Positions 50,421 to 59,538 of a stretch of DNA of 59,562 bases are shown one piece after another; within the stretch, counting starts at the first letter, position 1, and each line of letters starts with the position of its first letter. A model generated the notes under the pieces. The model had not been told where the DNA came from. It saw only the letters and a list, made by a program, of their open reading frames with translations, and did no database searches. The position numbers were made by a program, and so were the translations under genes. The stretch lies in the NCBI GenBank assembly GCA_019753175.1, contig JAIELK010000032.1, positions 1 to 59,562 on the forward strand, written 5' to 3'. The stretch is from Hyphomonadaceae bacterium. GTDB lineage: Bacteria; Pseudomonadota; Alphaproteobacteria; Caulobacterales; Aquidulcibacteraceae.

Positions 50421-50460
50421 CCCCCCGGCGCAGCGCGCGCCGATTTGAAGGAATGACCGC

Positions 50461-53400
50461 ATGTTGAAGGGTCTCGTGGCGTGGTGGGGACGCAACCCTG
50501 TCGCCGGCAATCTGCTGATGCTGTTTGCAGTGATCGCAGGCGTCTTCTCCTTCAACCAGATGAACAAGGAGTTCTGGCCCGCGGGACGCGGCGACGGCGT
50601 TTACATCAACGCGGTTTGGCCCGGCGCGAGCCCGGAGGACATGGAAAGCCAGGTGGTAGTGCGCATCGAGGAGGCCACCGCCGACCTCGACAGCGTCGAC
50701 TGGGTGCGCTCGCGATCCGGCGAGGGTTTCGGTTGGGTGCGCATCGCCGCCGACCCCGGCGCCGACGTCGATGCAATGACCGAGGAAGTGCGCTCGCGGG
50801 TCAATTCGATCAGCGGCCTGCCGCAGGGCATGGAGCCCCTGCAGGTTCAGCGTGAGGTTGGCCGAAACTGGTCGATCATTCTCGGCGTGCATGGCAATGC
50901 GCCGGAACGCCTGCTGCGTGACACAGCGGAGCGTATTCGCGACCGCTTGGCGCTGTTGCCTGGAGGCGCCAACACTGTGGTGATCGGCGTACGCCGACCT
51001 GAGGTTTCGATCGAAACGTCGGAAGCGTCGCTGCAAGCCTACGGCCTCACCTTCGACGATGTCGCACGCGCCGTGCGCAGCAGCTCCCTCAACATCGGCG
51101 CAGGCGCCGTGCGCACCGCCGACGGCAACTTCCAGCTACAGGCGCGCAACCTCGCCGACACCGAACTCGATTTCGAGAACATCATCATCCGCCAGACCCC
51201 CGACGGCGGCGTCGTGCGGATCGGCGATGTCGCCACCGTCATCGACGGCTTCCAGGACACCAACCTCTACTCGCGCATGAATGGCGAACCCTCAGCGCTG
51301 GTGTCATTGCAAACAGCAGACCAGTTCAACATCTGGGACACCAACAACGCTGTGCAGGAAGCGTTGACGGAACTGCGCGCCGAACTTCCGACTGGCGTCC
51401 AGATCACCACGATCTACAACGAAACCGAGGACTACAACGCCCTGCTCGGAATCCTGTTCCAGAATGCGGCGCAGGGCTTCTTCCTCATTTTCGTGCTGCT
51501 CGTGCTGACGCTGCACCCAAAGGTGGCGTTCTGGGCGACGCTTGGCGTGATGACGGCGTTCGCGGGGTCGTTTTTCATTCTGCCCTATCTCGACGTCTCG
51601 CTGAACTTCATGACGGTGTTCGGCTTCCTGCTGGTGCTCGGGATCATGGTCGATGACGCCATTATCGTCGGGGAGGCGGTGTACGAGAGGGCCGAACGCG
51701 GACAGACCGGCGCCGACGCCGCGATCCTGGCGACGCAAATGGTGCTGAAGCCGCTGGTCGCCTCGGTGTTCGTCACCATGATTGCCTTCAGCCCGATGAT
51801 GTTCCTTGAAGGCGACGTGCGCCAGTTCACGCGCGCGATCTCCATCGTCGTGATGTCGACGCTGGTGTTCTCCTTGATCGAGAGCCTCATCATTCTTCCT
51901 GCCCACCTGGCGCATGTCACCAAACCCAATCCGACCGGAACAAGCCTGATGAGCCGGCTAATGCGGGTGCAGCAGCGTTGCGCTCACTCCGTGATCTGGG
52001 TTGCGCAGAATTTCCATCGGCCGCTCGTCACCGCCGCGGTGAAGACGCGTTATCTCACGTGGGCGATCTTTCTGGGCGTCATGATCCTCGCTATCGGCCT
52101 CATGGCCTCCGGTCGCGTGAAGCAGACCTTCATGCCCGAAGTCGAAGGCGACTTCATGCAGGCGACGATCACGCTGCCGCAAACGACGCCGTTCTCGCGC
52201 ATGGAGCAAGTCGCCGAGCAGCTCGACGCCGCGCGCCGCGCGCTCGAACAGGAAACTGCAGGCGTCGCCGTCGAGGATCCGAACACGGGACACATGTCTC
52301 GCGGCGTGGTGCGCTCCTGGAGCCAATCGATCGAAGAAAATTCGATCCGAGCCTACGTGGGGCTGACGCCTCCAGAAACGCGCCCCGACCTGCGCTCGCG
52401 CGAGATCACCGAGCGCCTGGAAGCGCTGCTTGGCGAGGTTCCGGACGCCGACGAAGTCAGCTTCTCGCTGTCTGGTTCAGGCTCGCCCAGCATCGATCTC
52501 GCGCTCATGGGCGAGAACAAAGAGGACCTTGAGGCGGCGGTTGAAGAATTGAAGGCGCGTCTGCTGCAATTCTCCGACGTGACCAGCGTGCGCGACAGTC
52601 AGGACGCGGCCAATGAAGAGCTGCGCTTCCAATTGTTGCCTGGCGCCGAGCAACTCGGCGTTACCCTCAGCGATATCACGCGCCAGGTGCGCCAAGCCTA
52701 TTTTGGCGAAGAAGTGCAGCGACTGCCGCGCGAAGGCGACGATGTGCGCGTCTATGTCCGCTACCCGCGTGACGACCGCCGTACGCTCGAGAGCCTGGGT
52801 TCCTTCCGCGTGCGCACGATTGACGGACGCGAAGTGCCGCTCGCTGCGGTGGCGACCTGGGAGTTCGCGCCGGGCGTAACCGGGCTCGACCGACGCCAGC
52901 GTATGAGTTCGATCCTGGTCACCGCCGACCTCGTCAACGCCGAGTCGCGCCAAGACATCATGCGCACGCTCGACCGCGAGTTCTGGCCGGGTTTCGAGAC
53001 GCGCTATTCGACGGTATCGCGTCGCGCCATCGGCGAAGCCGAAGGCCAAGCAGAGTTCATGGAAAACTTGCAGCGGCTCATGCTGCTCGCGTTCGCGGGC
53101 ATCTACTTCCTGTTGGCGGTGACCTTCCGCTCGTACGCCCAGCCGGCGATGATCCTGTGCGTCATCCCCTTCGCTGTGGTCGGCGCCATTATCGGACACC
53201 TGATCTTCGGCATCAGCTTCGCGCTGTTCTCCTGGCTCGGCATGATCGCGGCCATCGGCGTCGTCGTGAACGACAACGTCGTTCTTGTTGACCGCTGCAA
53301 CCAAATCCGCGGCCTGTTCGCGCTCCGCCGCAAAGGCGCCGGCGCGCCGTTGCTCGACGAAGAGGGACGTGAGGTCGAACTGCACGAGATCGCGGGGCCT

Positions 53401-53898
53401 AACAGCGAAACCTACCAGTTCCTGCCGATTTCCCCTGACCTTGAAGCGCACGAAGAGTTCATTCGTGAGTCCGCGGCGTCCAACTTCCGCGACGGTCCGA
53501 TCGAGATTCGCAGCTCTCACCAATTGCGCTGGGACAGCACCGAATACCGTGAACGCGCGGAAGAGCTGGAAGCCATCGGCTTCCAAGTGATGCGCGTGAA
53601 AGCTGAGCGGGGCATCACCGAGGCGGCGGTCTCACGCTTCCGGCAGATCTTCCTCACATCGGTGACGGAGTTTGTCGGCACCTCCCCGATGATCCTTGAG
53701 AACGCGGCGATCGTGCAATTTCTGAAGCCAATGGTTATCAGTTTGGCGTTCGGCGTCCTCCTTTGCATGCCCGCGACCTTGATCCTGACGCCCGCGTTCT
53801 ACATGATCGGGGTGGACATCAAGCGCGTGGCGGGAGGCATCTTCTCGCATTACGCCAAGCTGTACGGAGGACGCCGCAAAATAGCCGCGGCGGAATAA
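50461..53898 (+). CDS. RND efflux pump, inner-membrane permease with inserted loop domain
   Basis: AcrB/MexB-type proton-driven pump, 1145 aa versus about 1030-1050 usually. TM1 is at residues 12-32, and the first porter domain contains NAVWPGASPEDMES. TM4 holds GIMVDDAIIVGE with the proton-relay Asp pair, and the second half has VNDNVVLVDRCNQIR in the TM10 region. Between that and SRFRQIFLTSVTEFVGTSPM sits an extra segment of about 90-100 residues (about 951-1050) that is hydrophilic and rich in Glu/Arg; by topology it faces the cytoplasm. Substrates are unknown. It is the third gene of the efflux operon. Confidence 0.94.
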   Translation: MLKGLVAWWGRNPVAGNLLMLFAVIAGVFSFNQMNKEFWPAGRGDGVYINAVWPGASPEDMESQVVVRIEEATADLDSVDWVRSRSGEGFGWVRIAADPGADVDAMTEEVRSRVNSISGLPQGMEPLQVQREVGRNWSIILGVHGNAPERLLRDTAERIRDRLALLPGGANTVVIGVRRPEVSIETSEASLQAYGLTFDDVARAVRSSSLNIGAGAVRTADGNFQLQARNLADTELDFENIIIRQTPDGGVVRIGDVATVIDGFQDTNLYSRMNGEPSALVSLQTADQFNIWDTNNAVQEALTELRAELPTGVQITTIYNETEDYNALLGILFQNAAQGFFLIFVLLVLTLHPKVAFWATLGVMTAFAGSFFILPYLDVSLNFMTVFGFLLVLGIMVDDAIIVGEAVYERAERGQTGADAAILATQMVLKPLVASVFVTMIAFSPMMFLEGDVRQFTRAISIVVMSTLVFSLIESLIILPAHLAHVTKPNPTGTSLMSRLMRVQQRCAHSVIWVAQNFHRPLVTAAVKTRYLTWAIFLGVMILAIGLMASGRVKQTFMPEVEGDFMQATITLPQTTPFSRMEQVAEQLDAARRALEQETAGVAVEDPNTGHMSRGVVRSWSQSIEENSIRAYVGLTPPETRPDLRSREITERLEALLGEVPDADEVSFSLSGSGSPSIDLALMGENKEDLEAAVEELKARLLQFSDVTSVRDSQDAANEELRFQLLPGAEQLGVTLSDITRQVRQAYFGEEVQRLPREGDDVRVYVRYPRDDRRTLESLGSFRVRTIDGREVPLAAVATWEFAPGVTGLDRRQRMSSILVTADLVNAESRQDIMRTLDREFWPGFETRYSTVSRRAIGEAEGQAEFMENLQRLMLLAFAGIYFLLAVTFRSYAQPAMILCVIPFAVVGAIIGHLIFGISFALFSWLGMIAAIGVVVNDNVVLVDRCNQIRGLFALRRKGAGAPLLDEEGREVELHEIAGPNSETYQFLPISPDLEAHEEFIRESAASNFRDGPIEIRSSHQLRWDSTEYRERAEELEAIGFQVMRVKAERGITEAAVSRFRQIFLTSVTEFVGTSPMILENAAIVQFLKPMVISLAFGVLLCMPATLILTPAFYMIGVDIKRVAGGIFSHYAKLYGGRRKIAAAE

Positions 53899-53927
53899 GG
53901 CAAATCTCAAACGGAGGGAAAGTACGC

Positions 53928-55982
53928 ATGTTGAGCATGACACGGCGCGCCATGGGCGTTTCGTCGCTAGCGCTACTTGCCGGCTGCGCGACGCAGACTG
54001 CGTCAAACGCGCCGGCACGCCGCCCAGCGGCGATCGGCTCGTTCGGCATCGATCTGGCGGCGCGCGACCTGACGGTCGATCCGGGCGATGACTTCTTCCT
54101 GTATGCGAATGGCACATGGGTGCAGAACAACCAGATCCCAGCGGACCGCACGCGCTGGGGCACGTTCGACATGCTGCGCGAGAAATCTGATAACGACGTC
54201 CGCGCGATCATCGAGGAAGTCGCTGCCGGCGGCGGCGCGCCCGGTTCCATCCAACAGAAGGTCGCCGACTATTACAACGCGTTCCTCAATCAGGACGCGA
54301 TCGACGCGCGGGGCATGTCGCCCGTCCAACCGGAACTCGACCGAATCGCCGCACTGCGCACCCACGAAGATGTGCTGCGGCTGATCGCCGAACCAGGCAT
54401 TTCGGTGAATTCTCCGATCGCGATGTTCGTCGGCCTCGACGAGCGCAACCCCGACCGTTACGTGGTGAACGTCACGCACGCGGGCCTCGGCCTGCCGGAG
54501 CGAGAGTTCTATCGCCGCACCGACGGTCAATTCCCGCAAATCCGCGAACAATACACTGCGCACATCGAGCGCATGCTCGGCCTTGCCGGACAGACCGGCG
54601 CTGCCACCAAAGCGCGTCAGGTGATGGCGCTTGAAACCGCCATCGCCGAGCGTCACTGGCCGCGCGCCGACCGCCGCGATCGCGACCGTACCTACAATCT
54701 GAAAAACCGGGCGGAGCTGCGCGCATTGGCTCCGCGCTTCCCATGGGACGCGGGGTTCGAGGCCGCTGGCCTTGGCGACGTGCAGGAAGTTGTGGTCGCC
54801 GAATTGTCGGCAATGAGGCCGTTGGCCGAACTGTTCATGGCGACGCCGGTGAACACCTGGAAGAGCTATCTCGCCTTCCATCTGTTGACCAACAACGCCT
54901 CGGTGCTGCCCCGCGCGGTCGACGACGCTACCTTCGATTTCTTCGGCAAAACTCTGAACGGACAGCCACAACAGCGCGAGCGCTGGAAGCGCGGCGTGCA
55001 GGCAGTCAATGGCGCGCTCGGCGAAGCCATCGGACAGATTTATGTGCAGCGCCACTTTCCGCCCGAAGCCAAGGCGCAAATGCTCGAACTGGTCGAGAAT
55101 GTGCGCCGCGCCTATGGCGAGCGCATCGACCGGCTGGCCTGGATGTCGGCGGAGACAAAAGTGGTCGCGCGCGAAAAGCTCGCAACCTTCCGGCCGAAGA
55201 TCGGTTATCCGGACCGCTGGCGCGATTACTCGGCGCTTGAGGTCCAAATCGGCGATGCGTACGGCAACGCCAAGCGGCAATCGATGTTTGACTGGAACCA
55301 CGATCTTGCGCGGCTCGGCCGGCCGACCGACAAGGACGAGTGGTTCATGACCCCGCAAACGGTGAACGCCTATTACAATCCGGTGTTCAACGAGATCGTG
55401 TTCCCGGCGGCGATCTTGCAGCCGCCCTTCTTCGATCCGAACGCGGACCCCGCGGTCAATTACGGCGGCATAGGCGGCGTCATCGGCCACGAAATGGGCC
55501 ACGGTTTCGACGACCAGGGTGCCAAGTCGGATGCACGCGGCGTGCTCCGCGATTGGTGGAACGCCGAGGACGTGCGCCGCTTCGAAGAAGTCACCGGTCG
55601 CCTTGCCGCGCAGTACGAGCAGTTCGAGCCACTGCCGGGCCTCAACCTCAACGGCCGTCTAACCCTCGGCGAGAACATCGGTGACAACGGCGGTCTGCAA
55701 GTCGCCTATCACGCCTATCGCCTGTCGCTCGGCGGCGAGGAATCGCCTGTGCTCGATGGGACGACCGGCGACCAACGCTTCTTCCTCAGCTGGGCGCAGG
55801 TTTGGCGCACGCTAATGCGCGACGAAGCCATGCGCATCCAAGTGATCAACGGCCCGCACTCGCCGGGCAAGTATCGCGCCAACGGCACGGTGCGGAACAT
55901 GGACGCCTGGTACGCGGCGTTCGATGTGCAGCCGGGCGACGACCTCTATCTCGCGCCGGAGGATCGCGTCACGGTGTGGTGA
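53928..55982 (+). CDS. M13-family metalloendopeptidase lipoprotein (neprilysin-like)
   Basis: Zinc metallopeptidase of 684 aa, full length for the family. The lipobox is LAGC near residue 19, so it is membrane-anchored outside the cytoplasm. An N-terminal M13 domain (PGDDFFLYANGTWVQNNQIP) is followed by NAYYNPVFNEIVFPAAIL and the zinc site HEMGH (H521 to H525), then GENIGDNGG, whose Glu is the third zinc ligand. SPGKYRANG and a C-terminal Trp complete the pattern. It starts 29 nt after the RND pump gene and may be read from the same transcript, ending at the terminator at 56011. Confidence 0.95.
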   Translation: MLSMTRRAMGVSSLALLAGCATQTASNAPARRPAAIGSFGIDLAARDLTVDPGDDFFLYANGTWVQNNQIPADRTRWGTFDMLREKSDNDVRAIIEEVAAGGGAPGSIQQKVADYYNAFLNQDAIDARGMSPVQPELDRIAALRTHEDVLRLIAEPGISVNSPIAMFVGLDERNPDRYVVNVTHAGLGLPEREFYRRTDGQFPQIREQYTAHIERMLGLAGQTGAATKARQVMALETAIAERHWPRADRRDRDRTYNLKNRAELRALAPRFPWDAGFEAAGLGDVQEVVVAELSAMRPLAELFMATPVNTWKSYLAFHLLTNNASVLPRAVDDATFDFFGKTLNGQPQQRERWKRGVQAVNGALGEAIGQIYVQRHFPPEAKAQMLELVENVRRAYGERIDRLAWMSAETKVVAREKLATFRPKIGYPDRWRDYSALEVQIGDAYGNAKRQSMFDWNHDLARLGRPTDKDEWFMTPQTVNAYYNPVFNEIVFPAAILQPPFFDPNADPAVNYGGIGGVIGHEMGHGFDDQGAKSDARGVLRDWWNAEDVRRFEEVTGRLAAQYEQFEPLPGLNLNGRLTLGENIGDNGGLQVAYHAYRLSLGGEESPVLDGTTGDQRFFLSWAQVWRTLMRDEAMRIQVINGPHSPGKYRANGTVRNMDAWYAAFDVQPGDDLYLAPEDRVTVW

Positions 55983-56010
55983 GCGAACGAAAACACGAGG
56001 ACATGCAAAG

Positions 56011-56035
56011 GGAGCGCTCCGGCGCTCCTTTTTTT
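56011..56035 (+). terminator. Intrinsic terminator after the M13 peptidase gene
   Basis: GGAGCGC (56011-56017), loop TCCG, GCGCTCC (56022-56028), then seven T (56029-56035). The stem is perfect and the T-run immediate. It lies 28 nt downstream of the peptidase stop codon and ends the efflux/peptidase unit before the TIR-Sel1 gene. Confidence 0.92.
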
Positions 56036-56094
56036 CTGGACAGCCCGACCGAGCAAGATCAATTCTACGGTATCGGGAGAAGCTGGGGGCGCCA

Positions 56095-57966
56095 GTGGCG
56101 GATGTCTTTATCTCCTACAAGAGCGAGCGCCGGCCGGCGGCGCGGCACATGTCCAAGGTGCTGGAGTGCTATGGATACTCGGTCTGGTACGATTACGGGC
56201 TGATCCCGGGCCATGCCTTCGAACCCGCGATCATGCGTGAGCTTGACGCTGCCAGCGTCGTGCTGGTGCTCTGGTGCGGTCTCGCGGTCGGAAGCGAATG
56301 GGTTTGCAAGGAAGCACAGCATGCACAGGTTCGCGGCACGTATCTCCCCTGTTGGATTGAATCCGCACCCCTCCCGTCGCAGTTCAAGAACGCCGACACG
56401 ATCAATCTCACCGCGTGGGACGCCGCGCCGCGCAACCACATGCTCGACCGGTTGCTTGAAGACATTGCGCGGCGCGTGCGGCGCGATCCGCAGCTGGATT
56501 TCAAGAAGATGCGCCAGCTGGAAGAAGACTGGCGCGGTTATGGCGCTCCGGGATTAGTGCAATTCGCGCTCGGCGGATCGCTCACGCCGAGACCGGAGAC
56601 GCCTGCGAAGCAAGAGCCCGAGCTCACCGATCAAGTTGGCGACCTCCGACTCGGCCCACCACCCAGCGGGCTCTCGCCGAACCTGCTTCAGCATTGGACG
56701 AACGCCGAAAAAGGCGACGCCAGCGCGCTGACCGAAGTCGCGTTCGCTTATAGCAACGGCAGCGGCGGCCTTCCTCACGACGATGCCGAGGCGGTGCGGC
56801 TCTATCGCATCGCAGCCGCAAGGGACGAGCCCTACGCCATGAACAATCTGGGCTGGGCGTATGAGTGCGGGAGCGGCGGCCTCGAGAAGAGCGACTCCGA
56901 AGCGGTGAAGCACTATCGCCACGCCGCCGAGAAAGGCATCGCTATCGGCCAGATCAATCTCGGCTACATGCACGAAAAGGGCGGCGGCGGTTTGCCTAAG
57001 GATGAGGTCGAGGCGGTGCGGCTCTATCGCGCTGCCGCGGACCAAGGCAACGCGAAGGGGCAGACAAACCTCGGCCGCATGTACGAGACCGGCCGCGGCG
57101 TCCCCAAGAACCCCGTTGAGGCCGCTCGCCTCTATGGGCTGGCTGTGCAGCAAAACCTCCCGGAAGCGCTGACAGCGCTGGGCATCATGTATTCGAATGG
57201 CGAGGGCGGCCTTGCCAAGGACGAACGCGAAGCTGTGCGTCTCTTTCGCGCCGCCGCCGATCAGGGACACGCGAACGCACGCACCCACCTGGGCGTCATG
57301 TATTGGGGCGGCCGCGGGATTCCGCGCGACGACGCCGAAGCGGCGCGTCTGTTCAAACTGGCCGTGGACCAGGGCGAACCCTATGCCCACGTCAATCTCG
57401 GCCGGATGTATCTTGCGGGCCAGGGCGGTTTGCAACGCGATCCCCTCGAAGCCGTGCGATTGATGAAGATCGCGGCTGACCAGGGCAACGCATACGGTCA
57501 GACGCATCTCGGGGTTTGCTACGAGGACGGCAATGGCGTCGCCCAAAATGACAGCGAAGCGGCGCGTTACTATCGGATGGCCGCCGATAGCGGCGACGGC
57601 TTGGGGCGCACCAATCTGGCGCTGCTCTACGCCAACGGACGTGGCGGTCTGCCCAAGGACGAATTCCAAGCGGCCAAGCTCTATCGTCTCGCGGCCGATC
57701 AGGGTGTCGCCCGCGCATGCGTCAATCTGGGCGTCATGTATCGAGACGGAACGGGCGGCCTGACGCAGAACGACGCCGAAGCCGTACGCCTATTCCAGAT
57801 CGCCGTCGCGAAGGATGACGAGTATGGCCATACACACCTCGGCTACATGTACGAGAACGGTCGCGGCGGCTTGCCGAAAAACGTCGCCGAAGCAAAGCGT
57901 CTCTATCGCATCGCCGCGGATCGCGGCGTGCCGTTCGCCAAGGATCGGCTGAATGCATTGGCGTAG
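56095..57966 (+). CDS. TIR domain protein with eleven Sel1-like repeats
   Basis: About 623 aa. The N-terminal TIR domain (about residues 1-150) begins ADVFISYKSERRPAARHM and has SVWYDYGLIPGHAF and the segment GSEWVCKEAQHA. That Glu matches the catalytic position of NAD-cleaving TIR domains (SxWxxxE pattern). From about residue 195, eleven Sel1-like TPR repeats of 36-37 residues follow (pattern AxxNLGxMYxxGxGGLPKDxxEAVRLYRxAADQG). The GTG at 56095 was chosen; the frame is open further up but crosses the terminator. It is probably a cytosolic NADase or NAD-binding protein with a protein-binding superhelix. Partners are unknown. Confidence 0.9.
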   Translation: MADVFISYKSERRPAARHMSKVLECYGYSVWYDYGLIPGHAFEPAIMRELDAASVVLVLWCGLAVGSEWVCKEAQHAQVRGTYLPCWIESAPLPSQFKNADTINLTAWDAAPRNHMLDRLLEDIARRVRRDPQLDFKKMRQLEEDWRGYGAPGLVQFALGGSLTPRPETPAKQEPELTDQVGDLRLGPPPSGLSPNLLQHWTNAEKGDASALTEVAFAYSNGSGGLPHDDAEAVRLYRIAAARDEPYAMNNLGWAYECGSGGLEKSDSEAVKHYRHAAEKGIAIGQINLGYMHEKGGGGLPKDEVEAVRLYRAAADQGNAKGQTNLGRMYETGRGVPKNPVEAARLYGLAVQQNLPEALTALGIMYSNGEGGLAKDEREAVRLFRAAADQGHANARTHLGVMYWGGRGIPRDDAEAARLFKLAVDQGEPYAHVNLGRMYLAGQGGLQRDPLEAVRLMKIAADQGNAYGQTHLGVCYEDGNGVAQNDSEAARYYRMAADSGDGLGRTNLALLYANGRGGLPKDEFQAAKLYRLAADQGVARACVNLGVMYRDGTGGLTQNDAEAVRLFQIAVAKDDEYGHTHLGYMYENGRGGLPKNVAEAKRLYRIAADRGVPFAKDRLNALA

Positions 57967-57981
57967 TGTCGAGCTGCGTCC

Positions 57982-58389
57982 TCAGGGCGGATAAGTCTTG
58001 GCCATATGATCCCACGAGCGCGCAATCAGCTTGCGAAGCACTGATTCTTCGATGTCAGCGAGCTTGGTGATGTAGAGGCAGGACTTGCCGGTCTTGTGCT
58101 TTCCGAGCTTCTTCAGAAGCGTTTCGTACTCCGTGAACCCGGCCATGATGTAGACAACCAGATTGGCCTTGCGTGGGCTGAAGCCGGTGCGCATCCATTT
58201 TCCCGTCGGGCCTTGATATTCGCCGTAGCCGATGATCGACGGCCCCCAAAGCGCTGGCTTCTCGCCGGTAATCTCGCGAAACATCTTGTCGATCGCCTTG
58301 GCGTCCTTGCGGCGGGTTTCGTCTTCGACGGCGGCGATGAACGCCGCGACGGACGCTTTGGTACGGTGGGTTTTGGGTTCTTTAGCCAT
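57982..58389 (-). CDS. DUF1801 domain protein
   Basis: A 135-aa cytosolic protein. The DUF1801 (YdhG-like) pattern is visible: SVAAFIAAVEDETRRKDAKAIDKMFREITGEKPALWGPSIIGYG in segments, and SPRKANLVVYIMAGF, LGKHKTGKSCLYI and VLRKLIARSW. The fold is known from structures but no enzymatic role is established. The ATG at 58389 follows AGGAGGG. It lies 13 nt downstream of the TIR-transmembrane gene and is probably co-transcribed with it. Confidence 0.93.
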   Translation of the reverse strand: MAKEPKTHRTKASVAAFIAAVEDETRRKDAKAIDKMFREITGEKPALWGPSIIGYGEYQGPTGKWMRTGFSPRKANLVVYIMAGFTEYETLLKKLGKHKTGKSCLYITKLADIEESVLRKLIARSWDHMAKTYPP

Positions 58390-58402
58390 ACGCCCTCCTC
58401 GC

Positions 58403-59137
58403 TCAAGGCTTCGCGGGCTGGCGCACGCTGTCAAGCGCTTGGCATAAGAACGCGGGGGCATTGCCGGCGCTGCACGCCGCGCCGCCTATGCTGAACACGA
58501 AGATGATGAGTGCGATCAGCGGAAAGATAATCCCGATAGCCCGTGTGATCAGCATCGAGAGCGAGAAATTTGAACGTGGACGCTCGCGTTCCGCAGACCG
58601 CTCCGCGCGCGGCGCTTCCTCTTCTTCATCTTCATCGCGAACGCCGACGCGGATGTTGACGTTCTGCATCGTCACGCCTTGAAGCTTGATGCCGGGCGCC
58701 TCGAAGTGCGTGGGGCGCGGCGCGACGGGAATTGGCTCCGCGCGTACGATCGCTTGCACCACGCCCAGGAAGTGCTGAAAGCGCGGATCATCCGCCGAGC
58801 CACTCCACGCCGCGAGATCGGCGTATTGCACTTCGCCGAAGCCGAGCGGCGGCGACACAAGATCGAGCCGCACCGGCGCGAGCACTTTGCGATTGAGGCC
58901 GTGGGTCGCCTCTTCCATCACCCACGAGCCCTGCTCATGATCGACGCTGTCCTCCGTCCACACTGCGACGACGCACTTGGCGGCGTTCAATTGCTTCGCG
59001 ATCTCCGCGCGCCAGGACGTGGACGGCTGAATGCCCTCATCCAACCACACGTCGAGCCCGGCGGCGCGCATGTGCTCGACCAGAGGGCGCACGCGGTCGG
59101 CGTCGGATTTTCTGTAGGAGATGAAGACGTCTGGCAT
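58403..59137 (-). CDS. TIR domain protein with C-terminal membrane anchor
   Basis: A 244-aa protein. The TIR domain (about residues 1-135) starts PDVFISYRKSDADRVRPLVEHM, with LDVWLDEGIQPSTSW and SWVMEEATHG; the Glu after SWVM lies in the putative catalytic position. A highly charged linker (EDEEEEAPRAERSAERERPR, about 168-190) leads to one strong membrane span (about 200-222). The TIR is therefore cytoplasmic and membrane-tethered by its C-terminus. It is the first gene of a pair with DUF1801 and is divergent from the broken DUF4160 gene. Confidence 0.92.
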   Translation of the reverse strand: MPDVFISYRKSDADRVRPLVEHMRAAGLDVWLDEGIQPSTSWRAEIAKQLNAAKCVVAVWTEDSVDHEQGSWVMEEATHGLNRKVLAPVRLDLVSPPLGFGEVQYADLAAWSGSADDPRFQHFLGVVQAIVRAEPIPVAPRPTHFEAPGIKLQGVTMQNVNIRVGVRDEDEEEEAPRAERSAERERPRSNFSLSMLITRAIGIIFPLIALIIFVFSIGGAACSAGNAPAFLCQALDSVRQPAKP

Positions 59138-59206
59138 GGGGGCACGCTAGCCGAGCGCCGGAGACCGGGCTAGTTTCGCGCGGCCATAAGATTTGGAAAA
59201 CATCGC

Positions 59207-59439
59207 ATGCCGCGTATCTCGTACTTCTACGGCATCTCGATTCAGATGTTCTTCGACGATCACCGTCCGGCGCACATTCACGCCAAGTACAATGGTTCAA
59301 AGCGCGTTTCGATATCGCGACGGGGGCGCTGCTTTCCGGGAAACTGCCGCTGCCCGCAACGCGCCTGGTGCAGGACTGGATCGCGCAGCGCGGCCCCAAA
59401 CTGGCCGCCAATTGGGCCCGGATGGAAAAGGGCGGGTGA
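59207..59439 (+). pseudogene. DUF4160 gene, frameshifted and 3-prime truncated
   Basis: The first frame from the ATG at 59207 reads MPRISYFYGISIQMFFDDH and RPAHIHAKYNGSK, the DUF4160 N-terminus. After the AAA at about 59299 the homologous sequence continues in another frame as ARFDIATGALLSGKLPLPA and TRLVQDWIAQRGPKLAANW. One missing A in that run explains the shift. The expected C-terminal residues are absent: the stop TGA at 59437-59439 coincides with the first base of a 51-bp tandem repeat, so an insertion probably cut the gene. DUF4160 proteins often act near toxin-antitoxin genes. Confidence 0.8.
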
Positions 59440-59538
59440 GCATGACCCCGTTTCTGGACCGCGCTGCGGCGGAAATTTCACAGTCTTTGAGCATGACCCC
59501 GTTTCTGGACCGCGCTGCGGCGGAAATTTCACAGTCTT
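59437..59538. repeat. Two identical 51-bp tandem repeats
   Basis: Units 59437-59487 and 59488-59538 are identical and directly adjacent; each begins TGAGCATGACCCCG and ends TTTCACAGTCTT. A reading frame on the reverse strand repeats as KFPPQRGPETGSCSKTV but looks like a by-product. Multiple direct repeats near an end starting with TG are a feature of some insertion-sequence families such as IS21. Confidence 0.9.

Noticed and set aside
52477-53586. 369-codon open frame on the reverse strand
   Set aside because: It is antisense to the RND pump and shows no recognisable motif.
54003-55502. 499-codon open frame on the reverse strand
   Set aside because: It lies antisense to the M13 peptidase, whose motifs (HEMGH, GENIGDNGG) are unmistakable.
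55924-56094. Longer N-terminus for the TIR-Sel1 protein
   Set aside because: It would begin inside the peptidase gene and pass through the intrinsic terminator; TIR homology starts at the GTG at 56095.
59278-59532. Reverse-strand frame repeating KFPPQRGPETGSCS
   Set aside because: The repetition simply reflects the 51-bp DNA repeat; there is no ribosome-binding site or known family.
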